This document shows positions 33,101 to 46,300 of a stretch of DNA of 64,000 bases, one piece after another. The notes below the pieces were generated by a model, which was not told the origin of the DNA, ran no database searches, and saw nothing but the letters and a program-made list of their open reading frames with translations. A program made the translations under genes and the position numbers. Positions within the stretch are counted from its first letter, which is position 1. Each line of letters opens with the position of its first letter. The stretch covers positions 18,786,001 through 18,850,000 of the forward strand of contig OZ316894.1 of assembly GCA_973895155.1 (NCBI GenBank). The letters run 5' to 3'. This DNA is from Marsupella aquatica (taxonomy: Eukaryota > Marchantiophyta).

Positions 33101-35802
33101 AAAAAACAAGTCTATGCAAAAGGGCAGGCTTTCAGATAAATGTGACATTGTAACTTCTCAGCCGTTTTCCGCGTGCAGGATTGCCAACTGATGAAGAATA
33201 AAATATTCAGGATTTAACCGTTCTTCGTGGCTGATGCTTGTTGACTTTTGACAGAAACATTCATTCTGAGTCTGTAACTTTATCGTTGAATGATTAGCTA
33301 AAAGAAACGTGTAACCCATCAGAAATGAGTGACCGACAACACAGTACAGGCAAGTGTCCAAAACAGTATGTGGTACGAGAGAAGAAACAAAGCTAGTCGG
33401 ACATCATGCCTCGTAAACAAGGAAAGTACCACGCCGAGAAAGTGTGCAATGAGCACATCCCAATCATTTCGAAGTAGGGCAGGAAAAAGTTCTCGTATTA
33501 CGCCATCGTCGACCTGCCAAATCAGAGATTCCACGTTTGTCACAGGCGAATGTGAAGACATTCACTGCTTTGATTGTCATACCTGAGAAAAAGAATGTGA
33601 ATTAACTTTGGGAAACGGTTTTTAACGTGTACAATTATGGTAATAGACTCAGCACAGTTGATTGCGTTTATAATTAAAGAAATGTTCTGACAGGCATTAG
33701 CATCGGTAAGACTGAGGATTTTGAAGTATAAGAGTTCTGACGAGCGCATACTGTGTGAAGGTCTTTGACGTTGAATGAAGGGAAAGGGTATGCCTCCACA
33801 AATTGGGTGGGGAAAAGTTGCATCCAAGTGTCATCACCCATCATAATGACTTTCTTCCCTGTTCTGGCTAACTGCACAAACAATATCAAGCAGATATAGA
33901 TCCCACATTTGAAACTTATCTGAAGCTTTTGTTTTTATTGAATTTGTAAGAGTGTGGTTGAGTCAAACAGTTCTCATGGAATGCAAGGCTTAGATAATCA
34001 TTAACACATACTACTGTTTGCCCAATCAAAGTTTGCCGTCACGAGCCCTGACATATTACCCTAGCAGTGGTGAAATGGATTCGTGAGGGAGGTAAACGAA
34101 ATTATCGAATGTCACCTGCAAAATTAGGTTGTCTTCGACTATAGCTGGCGCTCCAAAACTGTGGCCAATGTCAATGAAGGTAGGTAGACCACCAGTTGTC
34201 AGACCCTGTACTCCCCAATCGCAAAATCCAGTAAGTTTACATTAGCTCAATGCTTCGGTGCCTGGTGTTTCCTGTCCAACAGGCTATCTAGAGTGCTCTA
34301 GTCTGAAGGGACTCTGTCTGGACATAAAATTGACTAGAAGCCCGTACTCTGATTGTAGGTGCTTTTATGGATTACTGATAGGCACAAACAGACCAACTAG
34401 AACAAGGAAGAGAAAATAGCAACACACTTTATCTCACCTTCAGTCTCTGAAGTGTGGTGGTTGGCGGATCTGCAATGAATTTAAAAATCCGGGCAGTCCT
34501 GTTTTTCTCTTCAACGTTATGCTGTAAGACATGCAGTCTGTTCATCCATGGCTTTCGTTCTAAAATTCAAAGACAAAAGTGTCAGCCAAGCAAGACCCTT
34601 TTTAGTGTCTGAATCTTGATAAAACACTTGAATCTGAGCCGGCAGAGTCTTTTCGGTCTCTAATGGATACCGGTCGCATCAAGGTTCGAATGCATGATTG
34701 CCTTGTTGCCAGGAATGACCAAAATCCGGACCTACTGCTACACCTCAGCATGGAAAATCCAGAGACAGTCCCACAAAAGCATATTCAAGGAGCTACTGTA
34801 CAGCATTCAGAGGTCAACTACTATAGAGCATTCAGGTCTTAGATACTCATGAAGTAAATGTGCCTTTTGTGGCTGTGGGAACGACCTGAAGCAATCAGTC
34901 ATACGGCATCGGGATAAATCATGCTAGTCTTTTCTTGCACATTCTTCACTTCTCTTTAGCTGCAGTTGCCCTTCTAAAATGGCTCCTTTGCCTCTCAAGC
35001 GAGAGTTCGCGTTTTCATCACAAACAAGCTGCTCAGAATCTAAGCAATTTTCTGTTTTCTTGAAAAGTACTCACCTCCTGGAAAGTTCCGGCTATGTGCA
35101 ACAAAGTCAAACCTGCCAATAATCACATGCTATCAGGCTGCAGCCGACGCCGTCACGACATAACATTAACCGTTTAAATCTCTTCATAACCTTGCCCCTT
35201 GTTTGGGCGATTTCGATGAAAATATCAAACCCCTAAACCCAGGATAGAAAGCGAACTGAGGATTAAAGTGAACCAATATAATGGAAATCGAACTGGCATC
35301 TCGATAACCTAGGTAAAGCAGCCATCTGCCTAAAAGTGCAATCTCTGATATTTTATGCTGATAGCACTTGTTTCAATCCAATGCAGGAGAAAGTTCTCTA
35401 AACAACTGACACAATTGCAAAAGTGAGGACCACAAACCTCAGAGCATCGATAATGAGAATAACAGCTTTCTTGATAGCCGGCCTTGTCCAGCATTTCCGA
35501 TCATTGTTCTCATCAATTGCTTCTTCAAGCTCTCCGTCGTCCAACCTGCTCTCGAGGTCAGATACTTCATGGATACTTTCAGCATTCGGGACCTTCTCCA
35601 CGAGGTGCTTGGGATTCAGATATTGAAGACGGTGTTCAAAACAGGTGGAAGGGCACTGAGCTATATCAGAGCAGTTGCTGAACTCGGAGAGTTCGGTCCT
35701 GGTCAGGAGAAACCCACGCGTAAAGAAGAAGACTGCTGTTCCATCTAGGATCAACAACAACATGAACAGGCTGAGGCAGCGACAAGCCAAGGAACTTGCC
35801 AT
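27166..35802 (-). CDS. PIGO: GPI ethanolamine-phosphate transferase 3 (PIG-O)
   Basis: ER membrane enzyme that adds ethanolamine phosphate to the third mannose of the GPI anchor, the bridge to protein. I reconstruct 20 exons with phases that join: 35802-35438, 35112-35075, 34559-34438, 34205-34116, 33871-33752, 33513-33430, 33058-32981, 32785-32660, 32158-32075, 31764-31726, 31611-31556, 31312-31165, 31062-30318, 30060-29969, 29616-29064, 28708-28543, 28257-28216, 28070-27902, 27694-27611, 27291-27166. The total is 3327 nt, 1108 codons plus stop, close to the usual ~1000-1100. An N-terminal signal anchor spans residues 10-33. The alkaline-phosphatase-like domain shows [10 protein letters not shown] (metal Asp119), [15 protein letters not shown] (nucleophile Thr among 168-170), MGDDTW, FLGVDHVGH and MGDHG. 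Many membrane segments follow, ending [18 protein letters not shown]. Exon 13 appears to end at a GC donor. Confidence 0.93.
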
Positions 35803-38213
35803 CAGACCTCGCCAGACAGCCAGGCAGCCTGTCTGCCTGCCGAGTGGCTAGCTCAGTAGATGATGCCAAGGTCTGTACTTATCAAATTCAACGTTGCACA
35901 GTAACGTCCAACATGAAAAATGCAAAAGGCATCATCATTCTCGTTTATGATTGACCTTGCAAATGGGGTGGGAGGACGGTATGTCACTCCAGCTTTCAAA
36001 TCCCACTGTCGAAATCAAACCCTTTCTGTCCAATTGGTGTCAATCTGTCTCTGTTTTGGTAATCATCACTCACACGGCAGATAAAGGGTTTACTGCTAAT
36101 CAGGCAGTAACGTGTCAGAGGAATTTAGAGTGACCAGCATTGGTTCCTGCAAATGACTAAACGGCGCCGCTCTAATCCAGAATGAAGGTGGCAGCAGAAA
36201 AATTCGCTCCCCTGACCTTGAGGCTTCAATTTATCCGACGGACACGTCCCCGTCAAGTACTTCTTCCAGCAAAAACCACTCTATGCTGTGGAGTAGAGCA
36301 ACTTCTCCAATTTCTAAGCCCCACACAATTGGTGCTACCGCCACTACCCTTGCAAATAGTCGCCATCCTGCTCCAATTACGTGCAGCGATGTAAAACGTG
36401 CCCTACTTTGCCGCTGCTGACCAGAGCCGCCAATAATGCAACATCCTAAATGCAGTGGGGCTTTTCCTCCCGTGAGCTCACCGTTGCAGAGTTGCTGTAG
36501 AGCTATAAATTGGATGAATGTCTCACATAATGGATCCGGTACATCCTGACTGAACGACAGTCCACCATTCTGCAGTCAGTTGTAGAGTTGTTAAAAATCC
36601 ACTAGGTTGAATCAAGTATCGAAATTTACAGCTACGAGAGAGGAGCAAAAGGGAACAGAGGAGTGGAGACGAGGGTGTCATCGTCATCTAACAAGCTCAG
36701 GGTGGAGGATGAGAATGACTCTCAATTAAATCCCCGTTGATGTTGGAAGTTCAGTGAGTACTACTGTACGTACGACCCACTTTGATGAGTACCTTTATGT
36801 CTCTGTAGCGTTTGCTCGATGGAAATTGTGAGGGAAAAAGTGAGAAGCCCACACACACTTGGAGCCCATAGGGTGTGGCTTGCTCAGTAGCATTGATTTT
36901 GTGCTGGACTGGATTGGATGTGAAGGTGAAGAAACTCCCATGTAATGTCCATCCTGTGAGAATCGCAATTTCCCAAACAGAGGTAGGAAGGATAGTTCCG
37001 AGGTTGTGAGAGAATGCCAGGTTGAGACATGCAGATAATTAGAAAACGTGTTGGGAGAAAAGATTCAATCACTTCTGGCAATTGGTAAGATATTGGCAAT
37101 TCCGAAGCTCAAATTTTATTTGAAGTTATTGAGGAACCCAAGGGTTGAGGTAGACTGGTTGGAAAGCTCTTTGACCCAACTTAGTGTTTCAGTAATTCTT
37201 TTCACATGACAGGCGCTTGAAATTCTAGATGTACATTTAGACAAATGTTTCTTTCGCTTGTCAATACTTGGTCAAGGTGAAGAGGTACTGATTTGCTCTT
37301 CCCAAGTGATTCGTAAGAGAGTTACTAAAAGTACTAGTTGCGTCTCAGTCCTCAACATATGGTCCCTTACCTTCGGCCATGGCATTGTTCTTGTGAAAGA
37401 TTGTAGAAGTTGTTTCTTACCTTGTGATATGGATGAAAGAATAATTTGCTTTTTATGAGATGATCAATGTCAATATCCATGTCATGATCAGTGTCAATGT
37501 CAATATCAGTTCAATATTGAGATGAGATGACATTGACATTGATCTACGACTCAAGAGTGATCTACCGCTCAAAATGTAGTCTCTCCAAGATCTACATGCG
37601 ATCTACATTCCACCAAAACAGCATCTAAAGATAGTTCATATTTTTTGAGAAATCACCAGAAAAACATTTTTAAAGACTACGGTAGGGTCATATGATGGGA
37701 AGTGACTGAGAGAGCTTGCAGGGTAGGTCCAGTGTTCACCTAGGCAAATGAACCTTTTCATAGTGGCAGCTGTGGCTTAAGGGAGTTTATCAGCTCACAA
37801 GATGCCCCAGCTGGTGAGGGCTCTAGACTTGGGCCTGAAGAAGTCCTGGGTCACCAGAAGTCGAGCACATCCACATGGAGTAGGCGACAAACACAGCCAA
37901 AGTTGAGGTGTCAAATTCGACACTTCCAACCGTGGAAGGTTCGACGCTTCTTGGCCAATCTAGGCTAGATCATGTGGACGTTCAAACATGGAAGTCACTT
38001 AGTGTACACATATCGTTCAAATTACCGAACTAGGGCCATCTGATACCCTGCCTTCTTGCGTGCTGGGACAAACACAAAGAGCGTTGGGAGCTCCTTTTAC
38101 CTCGCTGATCAGAGGGAAGCTGTAACCAGTTTCTCCAAGACCTTCCTTGAATGAGTGGCTCATCCCTGGGTGCAGCCCATTGACCATCTCTACAATTTGA
38201 GGGCTCGTCACGA
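35803..38213. other. PIG-O upstream region and spacer
   Basis: Directly upstream of the PIG-O start, 35813-35839 can form competing hairpins (cagacag/ctgtctg and caggcag/ctgcctg). No convincing TATA box for PIG-O was found. No other gene is recognised; a strong inverted repeat lies at 37487-37543. Confidence 0.5.
37487..37543. repeat. Inverted repeat, 16-bp arms
   Basis: Left arm atcagtgtcaatgtca (37487-37502) and right arm tgacattgacattgat (37528-37543) pair at 15 of 16 positions around a 25-nt loop that itself has aatat/atatt. Further gtcaat copies precede the left arm. Confidence 0.75.
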
Positions 38214-39660
38214 ATGGAAAGACTAAATCGTTGTTTGACATATGTAGGGAACTTGGCAGAGCGAGCCCTGAATGCTTGTCTGGAAACCGAAAAGGAGGGC
38301 ATGCGGGTGCTCGCGACCGGGGCTGCAGGATTTGTGGGAACTCACGTCTCTCTTGCGCTGAAGAGAAGAGGTGACGGAGTTGTGGGCATAGATGATTTCA
38401 ACAATTACTATGACCCCTCGCTCCAACACGAGTTTGTTGAAAACATTGTTTTGAGTTGGTCCCGTTCACGCATGTCATGCATTTGGGAGCTCAGGCTGGG
38501 GTGAGATATTCTCGATGCAATCCACTGTCCTACGTGCACAGCAACATCGCAGGGTTGGTCAATCAGCTTGAAGTGTGCATCAAAGCCAATCCAATGCCTG
38601 TTGTCGTGTGAGCATCATCAAGCGCTGTCTACGGTTTGAACACCAAGGTTCCATTCTCAGAGAGTGATCGAACAGATCAGCCAGCAACCCGCCAGCGAGC
38701 TTCTATGCAGGGACAAAAAAAGCAGGAGAGGGGATTTTGCACACTTACAAGCACATATATGGCCTTTCAGCCACCGCTTGACGGTTTTCCACAGTATACC
38801 GACAGTGGGGACATCCAGACATGTCCTACTTTGCCTTCACTCGAGACCTTCTCCAGGGAAAGCCGATCACCATTCACCAGGGCCAAGACAAGACTGATCT
38901 TGCGCGAGACTTCACCTACATTGATGATGTTGTGAAAGGATGTGTGTCGTCCTTGTCCAGTGCTAAAACAAGTACGGGAAGTGGAGGTAACAAGATGGGT
39001 CCCGCCCAGCTCCGAGTTTCTATCTGGACAACACTTTCCCAGTCATGGTGCACACTCTGGTGGAGATCCTGGCCCTCTTGAGCTGGGCAAATTTAGGTGT
39101 TGCCCAACACCTCCACTCCGGTTCCAAACTGGGCCAAAAGACCCATATTCCTCAACCGGTCCCAAATTCTCCCAAACCCCTTCCCAAACCTTTCCTGGGC
39201 TCCCCAGGAGTCCCCACTTTAGCCAGCAGGTCTCCCAGTTTGGGGTTGGGGTCAGGATGGGGTTGGGTTGGGTTGGGGCGGGGTTGGGACCAGGTCGGGA
39301 CAAGATGTGGACCGGGCGGAGTCAGGATGGGGTTGGGGACCAGGCAGGGTCAGGACGGGGTTGGGCCGGGATGTGGTTGGGGTGGGGTCGGGACCGGGCA
39401 GTCGGGACAACCACATGTGACGGATGACTGGGTCCAGACCCCTCATTTGCTGGGCAAGTCCAAACCGGAGATCCTGGATACTCATCTTGGCAAGCAGGCA
39501 AAGACAGTCCTGGTTAACATGCATGGGCGAGAATGGTGGTGACGTCTCCATTCACAAATGTGTCTCTGGCTGAAGCTGAACTTGGATACCAGCCCACCAC
39601 AGATCTCAAGACTGGCTTGAAGCATTTTGTTGATTGGTACTTGCAATTCTATGGTACCTC
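38214..39660 (+). pseudogene. UDP-glucuronate 4-epimerase-like (GAE) pseudogene
   Basis: An intronless remnant of an SDR nucleotide-sugar epimerase; the living enzyme makes UDP-galacturonate for pectin in the Golgi. The Rossmann start GAAGFVGTHVSLALKRRGDG is intact at about 38320-38380 and leads to FNNYYDPSL. A segment of roughly 60 residues is then missing before FTHVMHLGAQAGVRY. A TGA near 38610 interrupts VVV-ASSSAVYGLNTKV, and a frame change precedes the active site, FYAGTKKAGEG (Tyr-x3-Lys). DLARDFTYIDDVVKG is intact. A 405-bp insertion (39073-39477) follows VEIL, another frame change lies in the C-terminus, and VSLAEAELGYQPTTDLKTG ends the homology. The combined lesions exclude function. 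Any N-terminal membrane anchor is not recognisable. Confidence 0.88.
39073..39477. mobile_element. 405-bp C-rich/G-rich insertion in the epimerase pseudogene
   Basis: The 11-mer ggagatcctgg occurs at 39062-39072 and 39467-39477, and the epimerase coding sequence continues directly if one copy and everything between are removed. The left half is C-rich with runs of ccca, the right half G-rich with runs of ttgggg, so the two can pair in part. A small perfect hairpin (ggtgttgcccaacacc) lies near the left end. No open frame of its own is recognised. Confidence 0.7.
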
Positions 39661-42289
39661 AAGATCAACAAGAAGTTACATTTTGGCAATAAAATGGTAC
39701 ATTTTTGCAATTATAATGGCAGGATAGAAGGCCCCTCACCCTTCATTATAATACAAACCTCAGCAGTTATGTAGGCCACAACCCCTGGGTGCAAGAAAAA
39801 AAGCTTTCACTATTTATTCTCCTTTCAAATTTCCTTTTACCCAATGCAGATGAACCCTGAGACTGGCAGAGGAGGCCTTTTTGTCTGGGCAGAATCCTAT
39901 CAGTATAATAGCAGAACTCTGTTCAAATATACTGATACATATGAATGCCGACATGAGCTGTGACTGCCACATATGTTTGAACACTAACCTATCTTATTTG
40001 GATAATTGGTTCATAGGGTTTACAACAGCTGAAGGGTGTTCCTGTATTAGATCGAATGGTTGACATTCATTAGGTATATCTCAAGCTTCTGATCATTAGA
40101 TTCTGGAGAGTGTCTCTACCAAATTCAGTCTACGTAATCAAGTTAGATTAATCACTGTTAAAAATGGGAAACCTATCTATTTAATAGAGACTCAGAATAG
40201 TAATTCTTCAGCAAGAGTTGTAGACTTCTTTAGTTCCCCCAATTGACTATTCTTGACTCACTCTCGTAAATATTTACGGGTCTAGTTAGAGACTCTTGTA
40301 ATTGTGAAAATTCTGTAAAAAATCCACATCATCCCATAAATTCTAAACCATTGGATCTGTCTAATTGAACCATCTAGATTCTTTTCATGTGTGAGCACTT
40401 GTGTGCACACTCATGTGGGAAAAAAGTGAATACTTGATTCTCAACCATTGGATGTTTCTAATTGGAGCATCTAGATTTCTTGTTTGTGGGAACATTTGTG
40501 TATTCCTTGTATGCAGAATCATGTGAGACAAAAATGAGAACCCGTGTCAGATTGTATTAGAATATTAGATCATGTCATACCAAAAAATAGATGCATGTCC
40601 CTCATTTTTCTTAACCATGTCATAATGGAATGAGGGTACAAAATAAGGAAAAAAAAAGTCAATCCTAGCCCTTTATCAAAAATGGATTTTTTAGGTACCA
40701 TCAGATCCACCTAGACTCTCCTCACACCTCAAATGTCTGTCAGAATGCCTGCTCGCATCTGCCCAAAACGAAAATTAAAATAAATTTTGGAAATTTTGGA
40801 AAAATCTGAATATCTACACTATTATTTAAATAACATACTAACAATCACCTACAAATAAAATAAAATAAATAAATAAAACACTCCCTTGTATTGCGTGCCC
40901 ATGCACAAACCTTTCCTCTCCCCAATAACAACACTTTCACAACAATAATCTCGAGGGCCTTACGCCCAGGGGTTCTCATATCACCCCGCATATCACACAC
41001 AAAATTTTGGGCAATAACACATTAAACATAAGTAAAATTTTTAATCACTGATTTTTTAACCACTAATTCTTTTGACTTTTCAGAATCTTCTCATTCAGAA
41101 ATTGATTAAAACAGCCCTAGTGTTCGTCCACAAAAATTTATTAGTCTTTCACAAAATCCAATAAAAAAACCTTTTACTTATTCATGCATTATGGGTCCGA
41201 AGAAAATAAGTGAGGACCCGCGGACAACAACAACAATGATCAAACTGATAACAATTTTACAACACTAACAACCGAACCAAAATGAGGAGACTTTTGCACT
41301 ATCATGGTTGTTTTCCAAATTTTGACTTTTTTCATGCCAACAAAAGACTGTGAAGCAAAACATGGAAGGGGTCAAAGAGACTGGAAAAAAAGAGGGGCAA
41401 TGATCAAGGAGAAAGTGGGAGGCACATGGATGGGAAGACACGGCCTTCAAAGCTCAATGGATGAGAAAAGGGGAATGCAATGATAATTTTTACGCAACAC
41501 ATTCTTTTACACACCTATATCTTTTATTCCACTGTAACATCCGTTGCATAACAGCATACTTTCTGCAATGATATATTTTGTACATCTTTTGCACAAGGAC
41601 ATCTTTTATGCAATATCATCTTTTATGTAATGTCATCTTTTATGTAATGTCATCTTTTGGGTAATGACATCTTTTACACTAGAGCATCTTCAATTTGCAT
41701 AACAATATCTGTGGTGTAATGCACAGGTATTGAGCTAGTTTTGCATTACAACCAATCACCCAAAACTTCAAATATGTCCTGTAGAGCCCTTAATGGCTGA
41801 TGATAGGAATTATATCACATTACCAAAACTAAACCTCAACTAATATTTTACCCCAAAGTCCTTGCAACACTCAATGGTTCCACCATTGGATCATTCCAAC
41901 TAGCCAGAGTTACTTTGGTTAATCAAGAGTGCAAATAGTGGGATTATAATGACTTAACATAAAATAGTGACAAAGTATCCAATTCCATTCTTTTTGGTGC
42001 CCCTGAAGCCTGTAGTTGATCTAAGGGTGCACTAGACAACAAGGGCACATGAGAACCTTCAAGTCAGGTTGGACTTATCTACAGTATTTGTAGGTAGTGT
42101 TACATGTTTGGGACAGGCTCCTTCTTGGGCTTTTTGAGGGATGAGGGTATGAAAAAAATCAAATGATGTGTTAGTTGGCTTTAAGTTACAACTTGTTGGA
42201 TGTACTTGTGTGCAACTCTTCAGAACTTTTCTTAGGAGGACTCTAAGTGGATTGCAGGAGTGTGATTCCCCACCAATCAAGCAAAACTT
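39661..42289. other. AT-rich intergenic DNA
   Basis: No gene recognised. AC-rich stretches resembling 21.3-21.8 kb occur at about 40900-41290, followed by the 17-bp-period array. Confidence 0.5.
41490..41735 (-). repeat. 17-bp-period array, copy 2, reverse orientation
   Basis: atcttttatgtaatgtc repeats with a 17-bp period; the reverse complement is the same family as 24409-24675, sharing tgtgcaaaagatgt exactly. Confidence 0.8.
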
Positions 42290-43310
42290 GCTTGTGCACT
42301 GAAGCTGACTAAGCCAACTTCATCATTTAGATCATTTTTGTGCTTTTTAAATTCATTTCTATTGCAATGGATAGAAATAACTCCAAGTTTATCACTTACA
42401 GAATAGACATGGTGGTCTATTTTAATAAAATCTTAGTAAGTACCAATGAAGGTAGAAGTTAAGAATAAGGCAAACGCAAAGCTAGTCAATGATTAGTTTT
42501 CCACAGAACACACATATTGTGACACAAATGCCTTGTAAGCAAATTTACCTAAGCCGACCTTAAGCCAAGTTGACACAGGCAGATCAAACCTGAGCTGACC
42601 TCAACTGAGCCAATCTGACCAGAAAAAACCTTGTCTAAGCCAAGTTGACCTTTGCCAACCTAATCTATCTAAGCTAACTTCAAAATTCTTACCAACGTTG
42701 TGCATTTTGCATTTTTTAATTTCATTTCTATTGGATAAAAAAGGTGTGAGTTTACTATCTAATAGTATAGACATAGCCCTATACTCTGGTAAAAGCTGAG
42801 TACCATTGGAACTTGAAGTTGAGACATCAAAATGTACATTCAAAGATATATAAAATAGACAAAGCGGGAGACAAAGATAGCCAATGATCAGTTTGCCACA
42901 CTATACACAACTCTCTTCTTAGGGTGATTTACCTAAGATGATTTCACTTAAGCTGCTTTACCTAAGGTGACCTTAAGTTGACCTGACCTAAGCAGATCTG
43001 ACCCCAGCCGACCTTACCTAAGCCAAATTGACATTTTCTGATGTTGTATATGCTGAATTCAAAATTTTTACTTTCATTTGTACTTGATTTAAAAGTTGAA
43101 AGTTTTAGAGCTCGTAGAATAGACATGGTGACCATATACTGTGGCAAAATCTTAGTACCAATGGAGCATGGGGTCAAGAATAAAAAATAGGCAAAGATAG
43201 CCCACATTTGTCTGATTAGTATGCCACATAAGACATAATTAAATGCCTTCAATTCTAAGCTGATTTGACCCAGGCAGATCTGACCTAGGAGGACCTAAAG
43301 AAAAACAGTA
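42290..43310. repeat. Tandem repeat of three ~350-365-bp units
   Basis: The landmark gaatagacatggtg lies at 42401, in degenerate form at 42765, and again at 43117. Shared blocks in order include ttcatttctattg, agtaccaatg, aaagatagccaatgat, gtttgccaca, and a run of short cctaagccgacctta and tgacctaagcagatctgacc motifs at each junction. Units are diverged. No coding frame is conserved. Confidence 0.82.
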
Positions 43311-46300
43311 TTCATTATAGGAGACAGTGCTTGCTCTCTTGTTTATTTGGGTTTGAGTGGTCCTCACCCTCTTTCCCCCTTTATTCCTCAAAAAAAAAGA
43401 AAAACAATTCAATCAATCTACAAATCAATGTGGCATGGAAGAACTAGAAATAAATTAAACCTCATAACTCTTTCCATGATAGGTGACGGGTTGTGAAATG
43501 AATGTCTTTTCGCATATGAATGGACATCCTTATTGCTAGTTGTGTTGAGGAACCAGGGTACAACGCACAATCTATCATTCTTGACTTAAAGAAGTTTGGT
43601 TCACCCTATTTAGGGTGCGTCCTTGACCAAAAGGAAAAATTGACTAAATATATTAACACCATACATTGGCCATAGCTTGACAAATCACATGCTGAGCTCC
43701 ATAACACTATAGTCTTCTCTCTCTCCACTCTCCAACTCTTCACCATTGATATCTAGTGTGGGCACAATGAAGTGTTCCTCCAAGGTATAGGCCCTCTCCA
43801 CTAGTCTAACCTTAGCAGCACTAATTCATGGTAAAGTACATTGTGTTAGGAGAGTTAACCTATTTAACCACTTGCTTGAGTTAAGTATCAAGAAGTTGTT
43901 AACCCTTGCTACTCTCAACAATGTTGTTATGGATGGGGCACTTGTAAAAGAACCCTACATCCTAATTCTCCCTCCCCCACCTTCCCTTATCACATCAAAC
44001 AACTTTCCTTTTGGTAGAGTCCAATTGAGAGAAAAGTGGTTGGAAATTTAAAGCTCAATGATGTTACTAAACAATTCACAACTAGACCCACATACTGGTT
44101 GGAACAGAAATTGACCAGTTGACCAATTTCATGAAGAAACGTACATATGAAGACTTGATACTTGGCATTCATAGGCATCATGTTATCTGTAGTGATGATG
44201 GATGGGCTAGGGGTCTATTAAGGCGATCCAAATTTGTTTCAAATCGGGTCTCAAATAGGGAATATGATTGTGACAGGACTATTTGTCTTGAACTAAAGAA
44301 ACTCATTTATCTAGATTCATTGCAGAAATACAAATGCATATAACAATAGGAAACCCTAAGAGCTGCATCAAGGAGGGGAACCCTCCAAAAAACAGTCAGT
44401 ACAGGAAATCAACAGTCTCAAATAGAGACAGGAAAAGCACTGCTTACCAGTCTCATAAAACTCAGCTCCACTACAGTAGACATCCCTGTAAACTACAAAG
44501 CGAAACAGATTCTAGGATATCAATTAATGAATATAATTTCAAGTTACTGAAGGAGAGCCATCAGTGACATAGCTGGAAGGATCACAAAATTAGTTTGAAT
44601 CAGAGTGCCCAGGTAATTTTCATTGTGTTAATATAAAATAGTAGAGCTTGTGTGTTTTTTATGTCTCCTCTTTCTCTACTTTCCTTGCAGGTGATAAACT
44701 AAAAATTAATTTAGGACTTACAATCATCAAATTATAAGCCCAAAACTCCCATGGAGTTTATGTCTCTTCTTTCTCTAGTTGTCTTGCAGGTGTTAGACTA
44801 AAAACTTAATTTAGGACTAATTATCATCAAACTATAAACCCAAAACTCACATTAACCACCAAAATGTGGTTCACCAGAGCTCTGACATGGAGGTCCAACC
44901 TGCTTCACTTTCATTGTTTGGGTAAGATAAAAACCATTGCAGGAAAAATTAAAATGGCCACACAAGAAAGTCCAGAAGCAAGTTTAAATTACTCTTTGGC
45001 AGTCAAAGATAGCTAAGCCCGGTTTAAATAATTCATTGACCTAGAGAGGCATGGGTATGTGATAATTCACTTGTGTTGAGATTCATATTGTTCCCTTTCT
45101 ATGTGGTTTCACAAATTTCCCCTTTATAAAAATCAAACTAACTTGGCCAGCAGGTAGGCGCGAGCAGAAACGATTCCCGGTGCAGCCGTGGACGACCAGG
45201 AAATACAAAACGACATAGGCTACACGGAAAGAAAGTTGCCGTAAGTTGCGGCAGAATCTACATACGTGTGGTCCACGCCATGCAGGTACCCCCACCCTTA
45301 GTTCAATCTAACGGATGGTGCGGTCCTCATCCTAGGAGCCGGGACATCTCTACCGTACATTGTTTGATTAATTAAATGCACCGACGACGAATCTCGGAAT
45401 CTGTGTTGCCGTGCAGCGGATTTTTACCCGTGCTCGGCGTTTGTCTTCTTCCCGGGCCACAGAAAGAGCGTAAGGAGGTGGACACGTCATTCGACTGTGG
45501 CCGTCCATCGGACGCTCTAAATGCCCTCATCTGTCCGTCCGTGGGTGTTGGTTCGAATGTGGGCCCCGACGGCCACGTGGGACCATGACCATCTCTCGCC
45601 AAGCTCTCGCCAATCTCTCGCCAGTGGCGATATCACCAAGCATTCGCGAGTAGATAGCGAAGGTATATGAGATCGCCAACTCTTTGGATGAATTCTTTCG
45701 GATCCTTGAGGTGAATTTTCAATCAAGAGTTCTGATTGAAAATTCAAGGTAGGGTGATAAAAAGGCAAGTTTTAAAGGGTAAGCAACTAATAGGGCCTCT
45801 CAAATTTGACATGCCACAGAAAGATCTCCAGCCCACAAGTGTGAATTACAGAGTCGGTCACATGTGAAAGGACCAGGTTTTGTGAGTCCGCCACTTTACT
45901 TCCGGGAACAAGTGCGCCTTGGTCCTGAGGGATAGTTCCTCAACAACGGTCCCCCGCTATCGCAAACTAAAACCCTAATGAGTGGCAAACACAAAACCCT
46001 AGTAACGCTTTGGGTAAACCACAGGGTCGCCAAGAGGAATTTAAGAAGATTTCACAGATGGCAAATTAGAAAAGAATGGTGCAACACAAACAGTGAACAA
46101 AAAATGGGAGGAAGCTGAAACTAGCTCAGGATTCAAGGCGCACAAGAAGGCAACTGAGTAGGGAGGGACATTGTATGATTGTATGAGGACCTCGGGAAGG
46201 TTGTGAAAGGCACCTAAGGAGAAGTGGCAAGCGGGGGACTACTTGGGACTGGGTGACAAAGGTAGATCAGGAGTAGTGGCGAGTGGGCATGGATACTTGC

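Noticed and set aside
39043-39551. Gly/Pro-rich frames on both strands
   Set aside because: They lie in the C-rich/G-rich insertion within the epimerase pseudogene.
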